Of a stretch of 64,000 nt of DNA, positions 52,524 through 60,491 are shown piece after piece. The stretch spans positions 1-64,000 of the forward strand of contig JACQZZ010000003.1 in the NCBI GenBank assembly GCA_016213625.1, given 5' to 3'. This stretch comes from Actinomycetota bacterium (GTDB taxonomy: Bacteria > Actinomycetota > Acidimicrobiia > Acidimicrobiales > Ilumatobacteraceae). Below the pieces are notes generated by a model, which had not been told where the DNA came from, ran no database searches, and saw only the letters and a program-made list of their open reading frames with translations. Within the stretch, counting starts at the first letter, position 1. Each line of letters starts with the position of its first letter. A program made the translations under genes and the position numbers.

Positions 52524-53171
52524 TTACCGCTCGGTGGTGGCGATCGCCACTTCCAATCGCCGCAGGTAGTCCTGGCGGGGCATCTCCACCGCACCCAGCG
52601 ATGCCAGATGATCCGTGCACCACTGCACGTCGAGCAACACGGCGCCTGAGTCGCGCAGGTCGTCGACCAGCGCCACGAGCGCCACCTTCGAAGCGTCCGT
52701 CACGGTGTGGAACATCGACTCGCCGGCGAAGAGCCCGTCGATGTGCACGCCGTAGAGCCCGCCAACGAGTGCACCGTCGAGCCAGGTCTCCACGCTGTGT
52801 GCCCACCCCAACTCGTGCAGCCGCACGTACGCCTGCACGAACTCCTCGTTGATCCACCCGTGTGGTCGGTGCGGGTCGGCACAGCGGCGCATCACGTCCT
52901 CGAACGCCGTGTCGCGGCGGATCTCGAACCGGCGGCAGCTCTTGCGCAGCGAGCGCGACACCCGCAACCCGTCGAGCGGCAGCACGCCCCGCGGGTCGGG
53001 CGACCACCAGCCCACCTTTCGCCGGGTGAACGGCATGGGGAACAACCCGCTGCGGTACGCGGCGAGCAGCGTGCCCGGCTCGAGGTCCGCGCCCACGGCC
53101 ACCAACCCGTGCGGGTCGGCGAGGTGCGGCGACGGCATCACCCACGGCGTGGGCGGCGGTTCGACGGGCAT
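52524..53171 (-). CDS. aat: Leucyl/phenylalanyl-tRNA-protein transferase
   Basis: 215 residues, typical for Aat, which adds Leu or Phe to N-terminal Lys/Arg of proteins for ClpS/ClpAP degradation. Motifs: HGLVAVGADLEPGTLLAAYR, GLFPMPFTRRKVGWWSPDPRGVLPL, GWINEEFVQAYVRLHELGWAHSVETW, LVGGLYGVHIDGLFAGESMF and LLDVQWCTDHLASLGAVEMPR. It sits between hbd and the mutase with very short gaps (19 and 10 bases), an odd companion in a CoA-thioester operon. Confidence 0.93.
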   Translation of the reverse strand: MPVEPPPTPWVMPSPHLADPHGLVAVGADLEPGTLLAAYRSGLFPMPFTRRKVGWWSPDPRGVLPLDGLRVSRSLRKSCRRFEIRRDTAFEDVMRRCADPHRPHGWINEEFVQAYVRLHELGWAHSVETWLDGALVGGLYGVHIDGLFAGESMFHTVTDASKVALVALVDDLRDSGAVLLDVQWCTDHLASLGAVEMPRQDYLRRLEVAIATTER

Positions 53172-53190
53172 GGGCCCAGTCTGGCGGTTG

Positions 53191-54042
53191 TCAGTACGTG
53201 TAGAAGCCGCGCTTGGTCTTGCGGCCGAGATGCCCGGCGGCGACCATGCGACGCAGCGTGGGCACCGCGGCGTAGTTCGAGTCGGCGAACTCCGCGTGCA
53301 GCGCATCGAGGATCGCGAGCGATGTGTCGAGGCCCACCAGATCGAGCAGTGCGAACGGGCCCATCGGGAAGTTGCAGCCGCCCTTCATGGCGGTGTCGAT
53401 GCTCTCCATCGAGGCCGTGCCGGTCTCCCACATGCGGATCGCGTTGTTCAGGTAGGGGAACAGCAACGCGTTGACGATGAAGCCGGCGCGGTCCTTCACC
53501 TCCACCGCGTCCTTGCCGCAGGCGGTGGCGAACTGCAGCGCGGTGGCGATGGTCTCGTCGCTGGCGGTGATGGGACGCACCACCTCGACCAACTTCATCA
53601 TCGGCGCGGGGTTGAAGAAGTGGATGCCGCACACCTTGTCGGGGCGCTGGGTGACCATCGCCATCTCGACGACCGGCAGGGTGCTGGTGTTGGTGGCGAG
53701 GATGCCGTCGGGCTTCACGATCTGCTCGAGTTCGGCGAACAGCGCCTTCTTCACGGCCAGGTCCTCGATGACCGACTCGATGACCAGGTCGCAGTCGGCC
53801 ACGGCGCCGAGGTGGTCGGTGGCCGTGATGCGTCCGAGCACGGCGGCGCGCTCCTCCTCGGTGGACTTGCCGCGCTCGATGGCTTTGGCGAAGCCCTTGT
53901 CGATGCTGGCCACCATGGCGTTGGCCGCGGCGAGGGAGCGTGAACGCACGACCACCTCGAAACCGGCTCGGGCGGCCACCTCGGCCAACCCGGACCCCAT
54001 GATGCCCGAACCCAGAATGCCGACCTTCGTGATCTCGCTCAT
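53191..54042 (-). CDS. 3-hydroxybutyryl-CoA dehydrogenase
   Basis: 283 residues. NAD(P)-binding GxGxxG motif GILGSGIMGSGLAEVAARAG at the N-terminus, then DLVIESVIEDLAVKKALF, ILATNTSTLPV, the catalytic His-Glu region CGIHFFNPAPMMKLVEVVRP, and the C-terminal domain RAGFIVNALLFPYLNNAIR. It reduces acetoacetyl-CoA to 3-hydroxybutyryl-CoA or the reverse. As first gene of the operon with ethylmalonyl-CoA mutase it fits acetyl-CoA assimilation or polyhydroxybutyrate metabolism. The longer upstream frame overlaps the divergent HD gene and is rejected. Confidence 0.92.
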   Translation of the reverse strand: MSEITKVGILGSGIMGSGLAEVAARAGFEVVVRSRSLAAANAMVASIDKGFAKAIERGKSTEEERAAVLGRITATDHLGAVADCDLVIESVIEDLAVKKALFAELEQIVKPDGILATNTSTLPVVEMAMVTQRPDKVCGIHFFNPAPMMKLVEVVRPITASDETIATALQFATACGKDAVEVKDRAGFIVNALLFPYLNNAIRMWETGTASMESIDTAMKGGCNFPMGPFALLDLVGLDTSLAILDALHAEFADSNYAAVPTLRRMVAAGHLGRKTKRGFYTY

Positions 54043-54114
54043 GACCAGCACAGTAACTACTGACGGGTAACTTCGACGAAGCGACACTCGCGGCATGCGG
54101 GTACGGTCTCGGGC

Positions 54115-54708
54115 ATGGACGATGTGCAGGCCACCCTCCAGTTCTTCATGGAAGCCGACCAGCTGAAAGGCGTCGAGCGACGCAACTGGCTGGCAGACGG
54201 GTCGCGCCGCGAGAACACGGCTGAGCACTCGTGGCACCTCGGCATCGCCGCCATGATCTTCGCCGGATTCGCCACCGAGCCCGTCGACGTCGGCCGGGCC
54301 GTGTGCATGGCGCTGGTGCACGACATCGTCGAGATCGATGCCGGCGACACGTTCGCCTACGACACGTCCGAGGCCGCCGACACCAAGCGAGCACGAGAGG
54401 TGGCCGCCGCCGATCGGCTGTTCGGGCTGCTCCCGCCCGAGATGGGCAACCATTTCCGCGAACTGTGGGACGAGTACGAGGCCGGCGACACGCCGGAGGC
54501 CCGGTACGTGATGGCGGTCGACCGTGTGGCGCCCATGCTGTTGAACCTGGCCGAGGGCGGCAGCGCGTGGCGCGAGTACGGCATCACCCGATCCCGGGTC
54601 GTCGATCGCAACGGCCGACACGTGCAGCCCGCGCTGCCTGAGGTGTGGGCCGTGGCGTTGCAGCGCCTGAACGAAGCCGCGTCCGCGGGCACCGTCGACC
54701 CCGCCTGA
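54115..54708 (+). CDS. HD-domain hydrolase (YfbR/HDDC2-like, probable 5'-deoxynucleotidase)
   Basis: 197 residues. HD motifs are complete: ENTAEHSWHLGIAAM (His), CMALVHDIVEIDAGD (His-Asp with the VHDIVE form typical of the HDDC2/YfbR branch), and the distal Asp in YVMAVDRVAPML. The family dephosphorylates deoxynucleoside monophosphates. No other domain. It is divergent from hbd across 72 bases and is followed 17 bases later by the DUF2017 gene. Confidence 0.87.
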   Translation: MDDVQATLQFFMEADQLKGVERRNWLADGSRRENTAEHSWHLGIAAMIFAGFATEPVDVGRAVCMALVHDIVEIDAGDTFAYDTSEAADTKRAREVAAADRLFGLLPPEMGNHFRELWDEYEAGDTPEARYVMAVDRVAPMLLNLAEGGSAWREYGITRSRVVDRNGRHVQPALPEVWAVALQRLNEAASAGTVDPA

Positions 54709-54725
54709 CGGTACCGTCGGTGCCC

Positions 54726-55217
54726 ATGGGTCTGCGCAGGAATCGTTCGGTCGTCGGGCGCACGTCGAAGGGCTACGTGCTGCGTCTGTCGCGCGACGAG
54801 ATCGACCTCATCGTGCGCCTGCTCGACGAGCTGCGGGCCCTCATGCTCAGTGACGATCCCGAGACCGCGCCACTGATGCGGCGACTGTTCCCTCCCGCCT
54901 ATCACCTGCAGGACGATGCCGAGGCCGAGGCCGAGTACCAGCGGCTCATGCGCGAAGACCTGGTGGCCTCTCACCTCGAGTCCATCGGTCGCGTGGAGAC
55001 CGCGCTCAACAGCGGCGAGCCGATGAACGACAGCACCGTGCAGGGGTTCATGCAGGCACTCAACGGCGTGCGTCTGGTGCTGGGCACGCTGCTCGACGTG
55101 AGCGAGGAACACGACCTCACCTCGGTGCGCGACGATCACCCCATGGCGGCCGAACACCACCTGTACGGTTTTCTCAGCTACCTGCTGGAGTCCACCGTGC
55201 TCGCGGTGAGCCGCTGA
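54726..55217 (+). CDS. DUF2017 protein
   Basis: 163 residues from ATG 54726. It resembles the actinobacterial DUF2017 family: basic N-terminus (LRRNRSVVGRTSKGYVLRLSRDEIDLI), LLDELRALMLSDD, LMRRLFPPAYHLQDDAEAEAEY, and NGVRLVLGTLLDVSEEHDL. These proteins are often encoded next to clpS in actinobacteria. Here clpS is not seen, but aat, which feeds the same N-degron route, is 1.5 kb away. Function unknown. Confidence 0.8.
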   Translation: MGLRRNRSVVGRTSKGYVLRLSRDEIDLIVRLLDELRALMLSDDPETAPLMRRLFPPAYHLQDDAEAEAEYQRLMREDLVASHLESIGRVETALNSGEPMNDSTVQGFMQALNGVRLVLGTLLDVSEEHDLTSVRDDHPMAAEHHLYGFLSYLLESTVLAVSR

Positions 55218-55236
55218 GCTCGGCCGTGATGTGGCG

Positions 55237-56016
55237 TCAGTCGGCGGGGAACCAGTAGCAGCCCACGGTGCCCGGCACCGCCTGGGCCGCAGCGCCCGGG
55301 CCGATGCGGTAGCGCACGACGTCGATGACGCTCGCGGGTTCACCGATGGCCGCCTCCAGCGCGTCGGCGATGGCGGCGGTGGGCGGATCCGAGTGCCCGA
55401 CGGCCACGCGGAGTCGGCCCCCTGTGGCCAGCACGCGCGATGCCAGGCTGTTGATGGCATCGAACACCGAGGGGCACGGTTCGAGCGGCTGCCGTTCGGC
55501 GTCGACGAAGGTGACCAGTTCGACGCCCGCGCTGGCGGCGCCGGTGGCACCGACGATGAACAGATTGCCCACCTGCGGCACGACGCGCTCGGCGACGGTG
55601 ACCACCTGGTCGAGTGACGCACCACGGGTGATGGATTCGCCGGCCGCCCAGACGGCGCAGCTGAGCGCGAACCCCGGGGCGCCCGGGTCGACCACTCGAA
55701 CCGGCACGGCCGTGGCATGCGCGGCGAGGCGAGCCGCGTTCAGCGAGCCGCCGGAGTGGAGCGACACGATTTCGGTGCAGCCGCGCGCCACGAGGTCGTC
55801 ATACGCGGCCGCGAACTGGCCCGAGCTCGGCTCGACGAGCGTGACGCTGTCGCGTCCGTGCCGGGTGACGTGGCCGTAGAAGGCGTCGAGTGCACCCGGC
55901 TCGTCGAGGTGCTCCTCGTCGTCGATGACGACCGTGGCGGGCACCACCTCGATGCCATGGCGCGTGCAGAGCTCACTCGGCACTTGCGCCGTGGAATCGG
56001 TGCACAGCCCGATCAT
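55237..56016 (-). CDS. DegV-family protein (fatty-acid binding)
   Basis: 259 residues. Typical features: N-terminal IGLCTDSTAQVPSELCTRHG, VVPATVVIDDEEHLDE, and the ligand-contact segment TLVEPSSGQFAAAYDDLVARG, then IVSLHSGGSLNAARLAA. DegV proteins bind a fatty acid and present it to fatty-acid kinase in Firmicutes. No kinase gene is in the window. The two-domain layout and length fit the family. Confidence 0.88.
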   Translation of the reverse strand: MIGLCTDSTAQVPSELCTRHGIEVVPATVVIDDEEHLDEPGALDAFYGHVTRHGRDSVTLVEPSSGQFAAAYDDLVARGCTEIVSLHSGGSLNAARLAAHATAVPVRVVDPGAPGFALSCAVWAAGESITRGASLDQVVTVAERVVPQVGNLFIVGATGAASAGVELVTFVDAERQPLEPCPSVFDAINSLASRVLATGGRLRVAVGHSDPPTAAIADALEAAIGEPASVIDVVRYRIGPGAAAQAVPGTVGCYWFPAD

Positions 56017-56119
56017 CGGGCCGCCTCATCGGGTTGGTCGCCCATCCACGGCACCCTAACGACACCCTGTTGCGAGGAGGTTGCGGTTTGGGTGTGAATC
56101 GTAAGAAACTTCTGACGGC

Positions 56120-56548
56120 TCAGTTTTCGCCGAGGGCGAGCAACCACCCCGGCATGCGCACCGGCCGGCCGTCGGCGTTGACGCAGCCGTGCACGGTGAC
56201 GGCGGTGGCGCGCACCTGGTCGTCCACGGTCAGCAGGTAGGCCATCTGGAAGGTGGCCCGGGTGGCCGCGCCGAGCCGCAGGTGTACCACCACCTGATCG
56301 TCGAATCGGAGCGGTTGGCGGTACTGGACGAACGCCTCGAGCACGGCGTAGTCGACGCCCTCTGCCCGCAGCTCGATGTAGGGGTGGCCGAGGTGGCGCA
56401 GGTACTCCACCCGGGCCTCCTCCAGGTACGGCAGATACCGGCTGTGGTGCACGATGCCCATGGCATCGGTCTCGGCGAAGCGGACCCGCAGCGTGTGGGC
56501 GTAGGCGTAGTCACCGGGGTCCAGGCTGGGGTCGAGTTCGAGGCGCAC
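56120..56548 (-). CDS. Hotdog-fold acyl-CoA thioesterase (4HBT-like)
   Basis: 142 residues. The hotdog motif with the active-site Asp is clear: HTLRVRFAETDAMGIVHHSRYLPYLEEARVEYLR, quoted here in parts (RFAETDAMGIVHHSRY; EEARVEYLRHLG). It is the 4-hydroxybenzoyl-CoA thioesterase/YbgC type and hydrolyses acyl-CoA esters. The sequence ends in a short C-terminal strand region (NADGRPVRMPGWLLALGEN). The 103-bp gap to degV downstream holds a mildly AT-rich stretch at about 56090-56120. Confidence 0.87.
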   Translation of the reverse strand: MRLELDPSLDPGDYAYAHTLRVRFAETDAMGIVHHSRYLPYLEEARVEYLRHLGHPYIELRAEGVDYAVLEAFVQYRQPLRFDDQVVVHLRLGAATRATFQMAYLLTVDDQVRATAVTVHGCVNADGRPVRMPGWLLALGEN

Positions 56549-56644
56549 GCAGGCACCGTATCGGCCGTGGTCGCGCGAATCCGTGGGTGGAGTTCGCGGG
56601 GCCTGCTGATAATGTGCTCACGCTCTCAACCGGAGTCGTCCAAT

Positions 56645-56717
56645 GCCCCCATCGTCTAGTGGCCTAGGACACCACCCTTTCAAGGTGGCGGCACGGGTTC
56701 GAATCCCGTTGGGGGTG
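56645..56717 (+). tRNA. tRNA-Glu(TTC)
   Basis: Acceptor stem GCCCCCA with TGGGGGT (one G-U), anticodon stem-loop ACCACCCTTTCAAGGTGG with anticodon TTC, T-loop GGTTCGAATCC, discriminator G. CCA is not encoded. A GATAAT hexamer at 56608-56613 is a plausible -10 element for the tRNA cluster. Confidence 0.94.
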
Positions 56718-56742
56718 CAAGATCAACCTGGTCTTCCAGTTT

Positions 56743-56816
56743 GGTCCCGTGGTGAAGTTGGAGTTCACGCCGGCCTGTCAAGCCGGAGGTCGCGGGTTCG
56801 AGTCCCGTCGGGACCG
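56743..56816 (+). tRNA. tRNA-Asp(GTC)
   Basis: Acceptor stem GGTCCCG with CGGGACC, anticodon loop CTGTCAA giving GTC, T-loop GGTTCGAGTCC, discriminator G. CCA is not encoded. It follows tRNA-Glu by 25 bases, so the three tRNAs are probably cotranscribed. Confidence 0.95.
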
Positions 56817-56863
56817 CTCGGGCGCAAGCCCGATCGGGGATCGATCGTCAGATCGGTCCGCAC

Positions 56864-56939
56864 GGTCGAGTAGCTCAGTCGGCAGAGCATACGCCTGAAA
56901 AGCGTAGGGTCACCGGATCGACGCCGGTCTCGACCACCA
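56864..56939 (+). tRNA. tRNA-Phe(GAA)
   Basis: Acceptor stem GGTCGAG with CTCGACC, anticodon stem-loop TACGCCTGAAAAGCGTA with anticodon GAA, discriminator A at 56936 and an encoded CCA at 56937-56939. The T-loop reads GGATCGACGCC, unusual in lacking the canonical TTC form, yet all stems pair. Confidence 0.92.
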
Positions 56940-56942
56940 GTG

Positions 56943-56974
56943 AAGCGGTCCGCAAGGACCGCTTTCTGCGTTTT
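56943..56974 (+). terminator. Rho-independent terminator of the tRNA cluster
   Basis: A perfect 9-bp stem AAGCGGTCC (56943-56951) with GGACCGCTT (56956-56964), GCAA loop, and the tail TCTGCGTTTT. It starts four bases after the tRNA-Phe CCA. Confidence 0.88.
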
Positions 56975-57027
56975 CCGCCCGCCCCCGTCGGGGCAGCCGT
57001 GACGTGATCCTTTCCTCTGTTCGGTCC

Positions 57028-57357
57028 ATGGAGCGCTTTCGGTCGATCAGCCGCGTCGTGTTGCTCGTGGCCGCAGCCGTGCTCATCCCGTTGTGCGTGC
57101 TCACCACCTGGGCAGATCGCACGGTCTACGACAGCACCACGTTCGCCAACCGCACGGTGTCGCTCCTCGACTCGGCCTCTGTACGCCGCGAGATGGGCGC
57201 GCATCAAGCCCTCGACCAGAACGGGTTCGATGCCGGCGAACGTGCGGCGTGGGCCGCTCGGTCGACGAAGCGCTCAGCAGTGTGGCGATGGACTCGACGC
57301 CGTCTCGCTGGTGGAGACGCTGTCGGGCGAACTCGACACCGCACTCCTGCTTCGTTG
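57028..57357 (+). pseudogene. Decayed remnant of a membrane protein gene
   Basis: The start looks real: ATG 57028, then MERFRSISRVVLLVAAAVL and PLCVLTTWADRTVYDSTTFA, a membrane-anchored N-terminus common in actinobacterial membrane proteins. After about residue 70 the protein-like signal seems to jump between frames: VDEALSSVAMDS in one frame, then GDGLDAVSLVETLSGELDTA and LLLR-stop (57357) in another. This suggests a gene broken by two small indels. The region 57358-57626 contains no further gene that I recognise. The formally open 134-codon frame from 57028 to 57429 is the alternative reading. Confidence 0.4.
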
Positions 57358-57626
57358 ACTGAACAACGCCTGCTCCTCGCCGCGATTGCGCGGACCCGAA
57401 CGAATCCCGAGGGTTTTCCGAAGGGTTGAACGCCACTGTGGGGTTCGACTCGACTCAACCCCTGAGTCGGTCCTGTCAACCCGCACACCACATCGTCGCT
57501 CGTCACCCCGATGAGATCGGAACGAGTTCTCCCGTTCGGTCCGACCTCTGGCGCTCGACGGTGTGGTGTGCAAGGTTGTGGCTCACATCGCCGCCGGCAG
57601 GGCGGCGCCACGTGGGAGGAATCCTC

Positions 57627-57800
57627 ATGGGACTCATGGACTCGATCAAGGGTGTCGTCGGCGGCAACAAGAAGACCATCAACGACGCGGTCGACAAGGG
57701 TGCCGATCTCGTGGAGTCGAAGACGCCCGACTCGATCGATCCTCACGTCGAGAAGGGCGCGGAGGCCTTGAAGGACGTGGTCAACAAGGTCGACGAGTAG
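57627..57800 (+). CDS. Small MT0933-type antitoxin-like protein
   Basis: 57 residues (MGLMDSIKGVVGGNKKTIND ... HVEKGAEALKDVVNKVDE) from ATG 57627 with GGGAGGA eight bases upstream. The repeated VDKGAD, VEKG and KDVV elements match the MT0933 family of small, charged helical proteins, labelled antitoxins in mycobacteria. No toxin gene lies next to it, so a toxin-antitoxin role is not supported here. A GC hairpin (57589-57607, CGCCGCC with GGCGGCG) precedes the ribosome-binding site. Its last 20 bases overlap the convergent desaturase gene. Confidence 0.65.
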   Translation: MGLMDSIKGVVGGNKKTINDAVDKGADLVESKTPDSIDPHVEKGAEALKDVVNKVDE

Positions 57801-58734
57801 TCGCCCGCCAAGGAAGTTGGCGCAACGTCCTCGCGTGGAACGCGAGGTAACCGTTCGACCGCCACACCGGGTCGAGGTGTGGCTCCACCAGTTCCTCGCT
57901 CACCGACCGGATGTGCTGCGGTACGACACCGGGTGCCACGTGGTGCGCGGTGTGGAAGTTGTTGCCCCAATAGATCCAGGTGAGGACGCGGTTCGAGCGC
58001 ACGGTGCGAGTGGTGGCCAGCGCCCACGCGGCATCGTCCATCGACGCGCCGTAGTGCTCGGGGATGAGCACCAGTGGCTCCAGCACGATGATGGCGAACA
58101 GCCACGGCACCAGCCACACGGTGGCCAGCGTGGCCAGGTCGTGCATGCCGATCGCGATGAGGCCCACGTAGACGGCGATGCTGAGCATGCCGTCGAGGAC
58201 GACATCGCGTCGTTGGCGTGCCGATCGAACGAACGGTGGCGGTGAACCGGCGATGGAGCGCAGCGTCCACCACACGAAGTTGACGGCGAACAGCGGCCCA
58301 CCCACGGGGATGGCGGCGTAGTACCAGCGCGTGGTGAACCGGTACGGCGGACCTTCGGGGTCGTTGGGGGTGCACGACGCCTGGTGATGTCCGAGGTGGT
58401 ACGCGCGATAGGTGCTCCATGGCAGGCCCACCCACGCCCCGGCGATGTTGCCGATCAGACGGTTGGCCCATGCCTGGGGGAACAGGTGCCCGTGGAGTGT
58501 CTCGTGCACGACGGCGCCGTTGCCGAGGATGACGAACGCCATGCACGTCCACGCGAGCAGGGTGACCGCCCAGTGGTCCGCCGACAGTGCGACGACCACC
58601 GCGACGGCGTACGCGCCCCACGCGATGGCCAGATGCCCCAGCGAACGCCACGGCCGCGGCGTCGTGAGCCGTCGGTCGGCGATCTCGCGCCGCAGCGCGG
58701 CCTCGTCCACCCGCGGGATTCGGGTCACTTCCAT
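57781..58734 (-). CDS. Fatty-acid desaturase family membrane di-iron enzyme
   Basis: 317 residues. Three histidine boxes: HETLHG (His77, His81), HLGHH (His113-117) and NFHTAHH near residue 265. Hydrophobic segments flank them (LAIAWGAYAVAVVVALSADH; WLVPWLFAIIVLEPLVLIP). The family inserts double bonds or hydroxyl groups in lipids or carotenoids, using di-iron in the membrane. The box spacing fits acyl-lipid desaturases, but beta-carotene hydroxylase-like enzymes are similar. Its 3' end overlaps the small MT0933-type gene by 20 bases. Confidence 0.87.
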   Translation of the reverse strand: MEVTRIPRVDEAALRREIADRRLTTPRPWRSLGHLAIAWGAYAVAVVVALSADHWAVTLLAWTCMAFVILGNGAVVHETLHGHLFPQAWANRLIGNIAGAWVGLPWSTYRAYHLGHHQASCTPNDPEGPPYRFTTRWYYAAIPVGGPLFAVNFVWWTLRSIAGSPPPFVRSARQRRDVVLDGMLSIAVYVGLIAIGMHDLATLATVWLVPWLFAIIVLEPLVLIPEHYGASMDDAAWALATTRTVRSNRVLTWIYWGNNFHTAHHVAPGVVPQHIRSVSEELVEPHLDPVWRSNGYLAFHARTLRQLPWRATTRRPC

Positions 58735-58797
58735 CGTCGAAAGTCTCTCACCTCGTGCCGCTGGTGTGACTGCGGGAAGGTGTGGAGCGCGATGGAT

Positions 58798-59427
58798 CTA
58801 CGGCTGTGCCCGCTCGCGTACCCGGGCCAGCAGCATGTCGATCGCGGGCTCGTTCATGCCGCCCTGCGGGAAGATGACGTCGGCGTGACGCTTGCTGGGC
58901 TCGATGAACTGGTCGTGCGACGGGCGAACGGTTTCGAGGTACTGCTCGATGATGCTGTCGGTGGTGCGGCCGCGCTCGGCCACGTCGCGACGAAGCCGAC
59001 GGATGAGCCGCAGGTCGGCGTCGGTGTCGACGTACACCTTCAGATCGAAGCGATCCCGGAGGCGAGGCTCCCACAACACCAGGATGCCCTCCATCACGAT
59101 GATGGGCGACGGTCGCACGATGCGCACCTCGGAGCTCCGGTCGTGATTGGTGAAGTCGTACACGGGCACCGGCACCGTTGCACCGGCGGCGAGCGCGGCG
59201 AGGTGATCGTTGAGCAGGTCCCAGTCGAACGCGTCGGGATGGTCGTAGTTGATCTTCTCGCGCTCGTGGAGCGGCTTGTCGTGCGCCGCGTTGTAGTACG
59301 AGTCGAGCTTGATGAGCGCGAGGTGCTCCCCGCCCGCGAGCACCGCGAGCTTCTCGCTCAATGTGGTCTTGCCCGAGCAGGTTCCACCGGCCACACCGAT
59401 GAGGAACGGTCGCTGATGCATCGACAT
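58798..59427 (-). CDS. udk: Uridine kinase
   Basis: 209 residues from ATG 59427 (MSMHQRPF). ATG 59421 is the alternative. P-loop GVAGGTCSGKTTLSEKL, then LIKLDSYYNA, NYDHPDAFDWDLL, VPVYDFTNHDR, IVMEGILVLWEP, and RLIRRLRRDVAERGRTTDS are all standard for Udk. It phosphorylates uridine and cytidine for pyrimidine salvage. Single gene, divergent from the DUF3263 gene. Confidence 0.93.
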   Translation of the reverse strand: MSMHQRPFLIGVAGGTCSGKTTLSEKLAVLAGGEHLALIKLDSYYNAAHDKPLHEREKINYDHPDAFDWDLLNDHLAALAAGATVPVPVYDFTNHDRSSEVRIVRPSPIIVMEGILVLWEPRLRDRFDLKVYVDTDADLRLIRRLRRDVAERGRTTDSIIEQYLETVRPSHDQFIEPSKRHADVIFPQGGMNEPAIDMLLARVRERAQP

Positions 59428-59525
59428 GGCGCAGCACGCTAGCGATCCGACACCGGTCACCGCCGACGAACAGGCGTTCGTAGTGCTTGAGCAGAGGGGG
59501 TCCGACCGGGCAGGCTGGGCGCATC

Positions 59526-59804
59526 ATGACTGCGGACACCGAGATGCTCGATCACCTGAACGAACGCGAACTCGCCATCATCGAGTTCGAAGCGACGTGG
59601 TTCACGCTCGACGAGGATCGCCACGAGGCCATCCGCGCGCGGTTCGCGTGTTCGGTGGAGGAGTACAATCTCGAACTCAACCGGGTGATCGATCACCCGG
59701 CGGCGTTGCTCGCCGACCCGCTGGTGGTTCGCCGCCTGCGTCGTCACCGCGAACGTCGTCGTCGGGCCCTCATCGATGGCACGGCCGCCGGCGAACAGGC
59801 CTGA
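59526..59804 (+). CDS. DUF3263 protein
   Basis: 92 residues. Matches the small actinobacterial DUF3263 family: LNERELAIIEFEATWFTLDEDRHEAIRARFACSVEEYN, seen here in parts (ELAIIEFEATWF; HEAIRARFACSVEEY), then NRVIDHPAALLADPLVVRRL and an Arg-rich tail. It has a helix-turn-helix look and is thought to be regulatory. Often next to a LytR_C protein, as here (14 bases downstream). Confidence 0.87.
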   Translation: MTADTEMLDHLNERELAIIEFEATWFTLDEDRHEAIRARFACSVEEYNLELNRVIDHPAALLADPLVVRRLRRHRERRRRALIDGTAAGEQA

Positions 59805-59818
59805 CCAAAGGGAGCCCC

Positions 59819-60454
59819 ATGAGCAACGACAACGCAGGCCGCAGTCCTCGTTCGACCAGTGGCGGCGCTCCCATGGGCTCCACGATCGCCATCGTGGTCA
59901 CCGCGGTCGCCGTGGTGCTCGGATTCCTCATCCTGCGCAAGATCAACGACGGCGGCGACACCGGTTCGGTGGCGCCGCAGACCACGCTCTCGGCCGAGAC
60001 CACGGTGGACCCCAACGTGTCCACCACCATCGCCTTCACCACCACCACGGCGCAGCAGTTGGTCACCACCGGCACCAAGGTGCAGGTGGCGAACGCCAGC
60101 AACGCCAGCGGCACCGCTCGCCAGATGAGCACCGCGTTGGCCGGGAAGGGGTTCGACATGGCCGACGCCACGAACTCCACGTTGAGCCCGAAGCTCGACC
60201 TCACCAAGGTCATCTACGACGCCAATGATCCCAACGCGCTCGCCGTCGCCAACTCGGTGGCAGTGGTGCTGGGCAACGTGGTCGTCGAAGTGGCACCGGT
60301 GCCGCCGCCCGTGGAGTCGGGCGCGTTTGCCGAAGGCAGCGGCGTCATCGTGCTGCTGGGCAACGACCTCGCCGGCAAGACCCTGCCGGCCATCGCCGGC
60401 GAGCCCACCACCGGCACCACCGCATTGCCCACCACCACCCTCGCCGGCGGCTGA
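59819..60454 (+). CDS. LytR_C-domain membrane protein
   Basis: 211 residues from ATG 59819 with AAAGGGAG upstream. One N-terminal membrane helix (TIAIVVTAVAVVLGFLIL), a Thr-rich linker, and a LytR_C domain: VQVANASNASGTARQMSTALAGKGFDMADA, given here in parts (KVQVANASNASGTARQM; LAGKGFDMADATN). Topology puts the domain outside the membrane. The role in cell-wall biology is inferred from LytR_C occurrence in LCP proteins. The C-terminus is Thr/Pro-rich. Cotranscribed with the DUF3263 gene. Confidence 0.85.
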   Translation: MSNDNAGRSPRSTSGGAPMGSTIAIVVTAVAVVLGFLILRKINDGGDTGSVAPQTTLSAETTVDPNVSTTIAFTTTTAQQLVTTGTKVQVANASNASGTARQMSTALAGKGFDMADATNSTLSPKLDLTKVIYDANDPNALAVANSVAVVLGNVVVEVAPVPPPVESGAFAEGSGVIVLLGNDLAGKTLPAIAGEPTTGTTALPTTTLAGG

Positions 60455-60464
60455 CCCCTCCCTG

Positions 60465-60484
60465 GATCACGACGTACGTTGTGA
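60465..60484. terminator. Short palindromic hairpin between convergent genes
   Basis: ATCACGACGT directly followed by ACGTTGTGAT, a palindrome with one mismatch, between the 3' ends of the LytR_C and amidohydrolase genes. No T-tract. Confidence 0.45.
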
Positions 60485-60491
60485 TGCAGCG

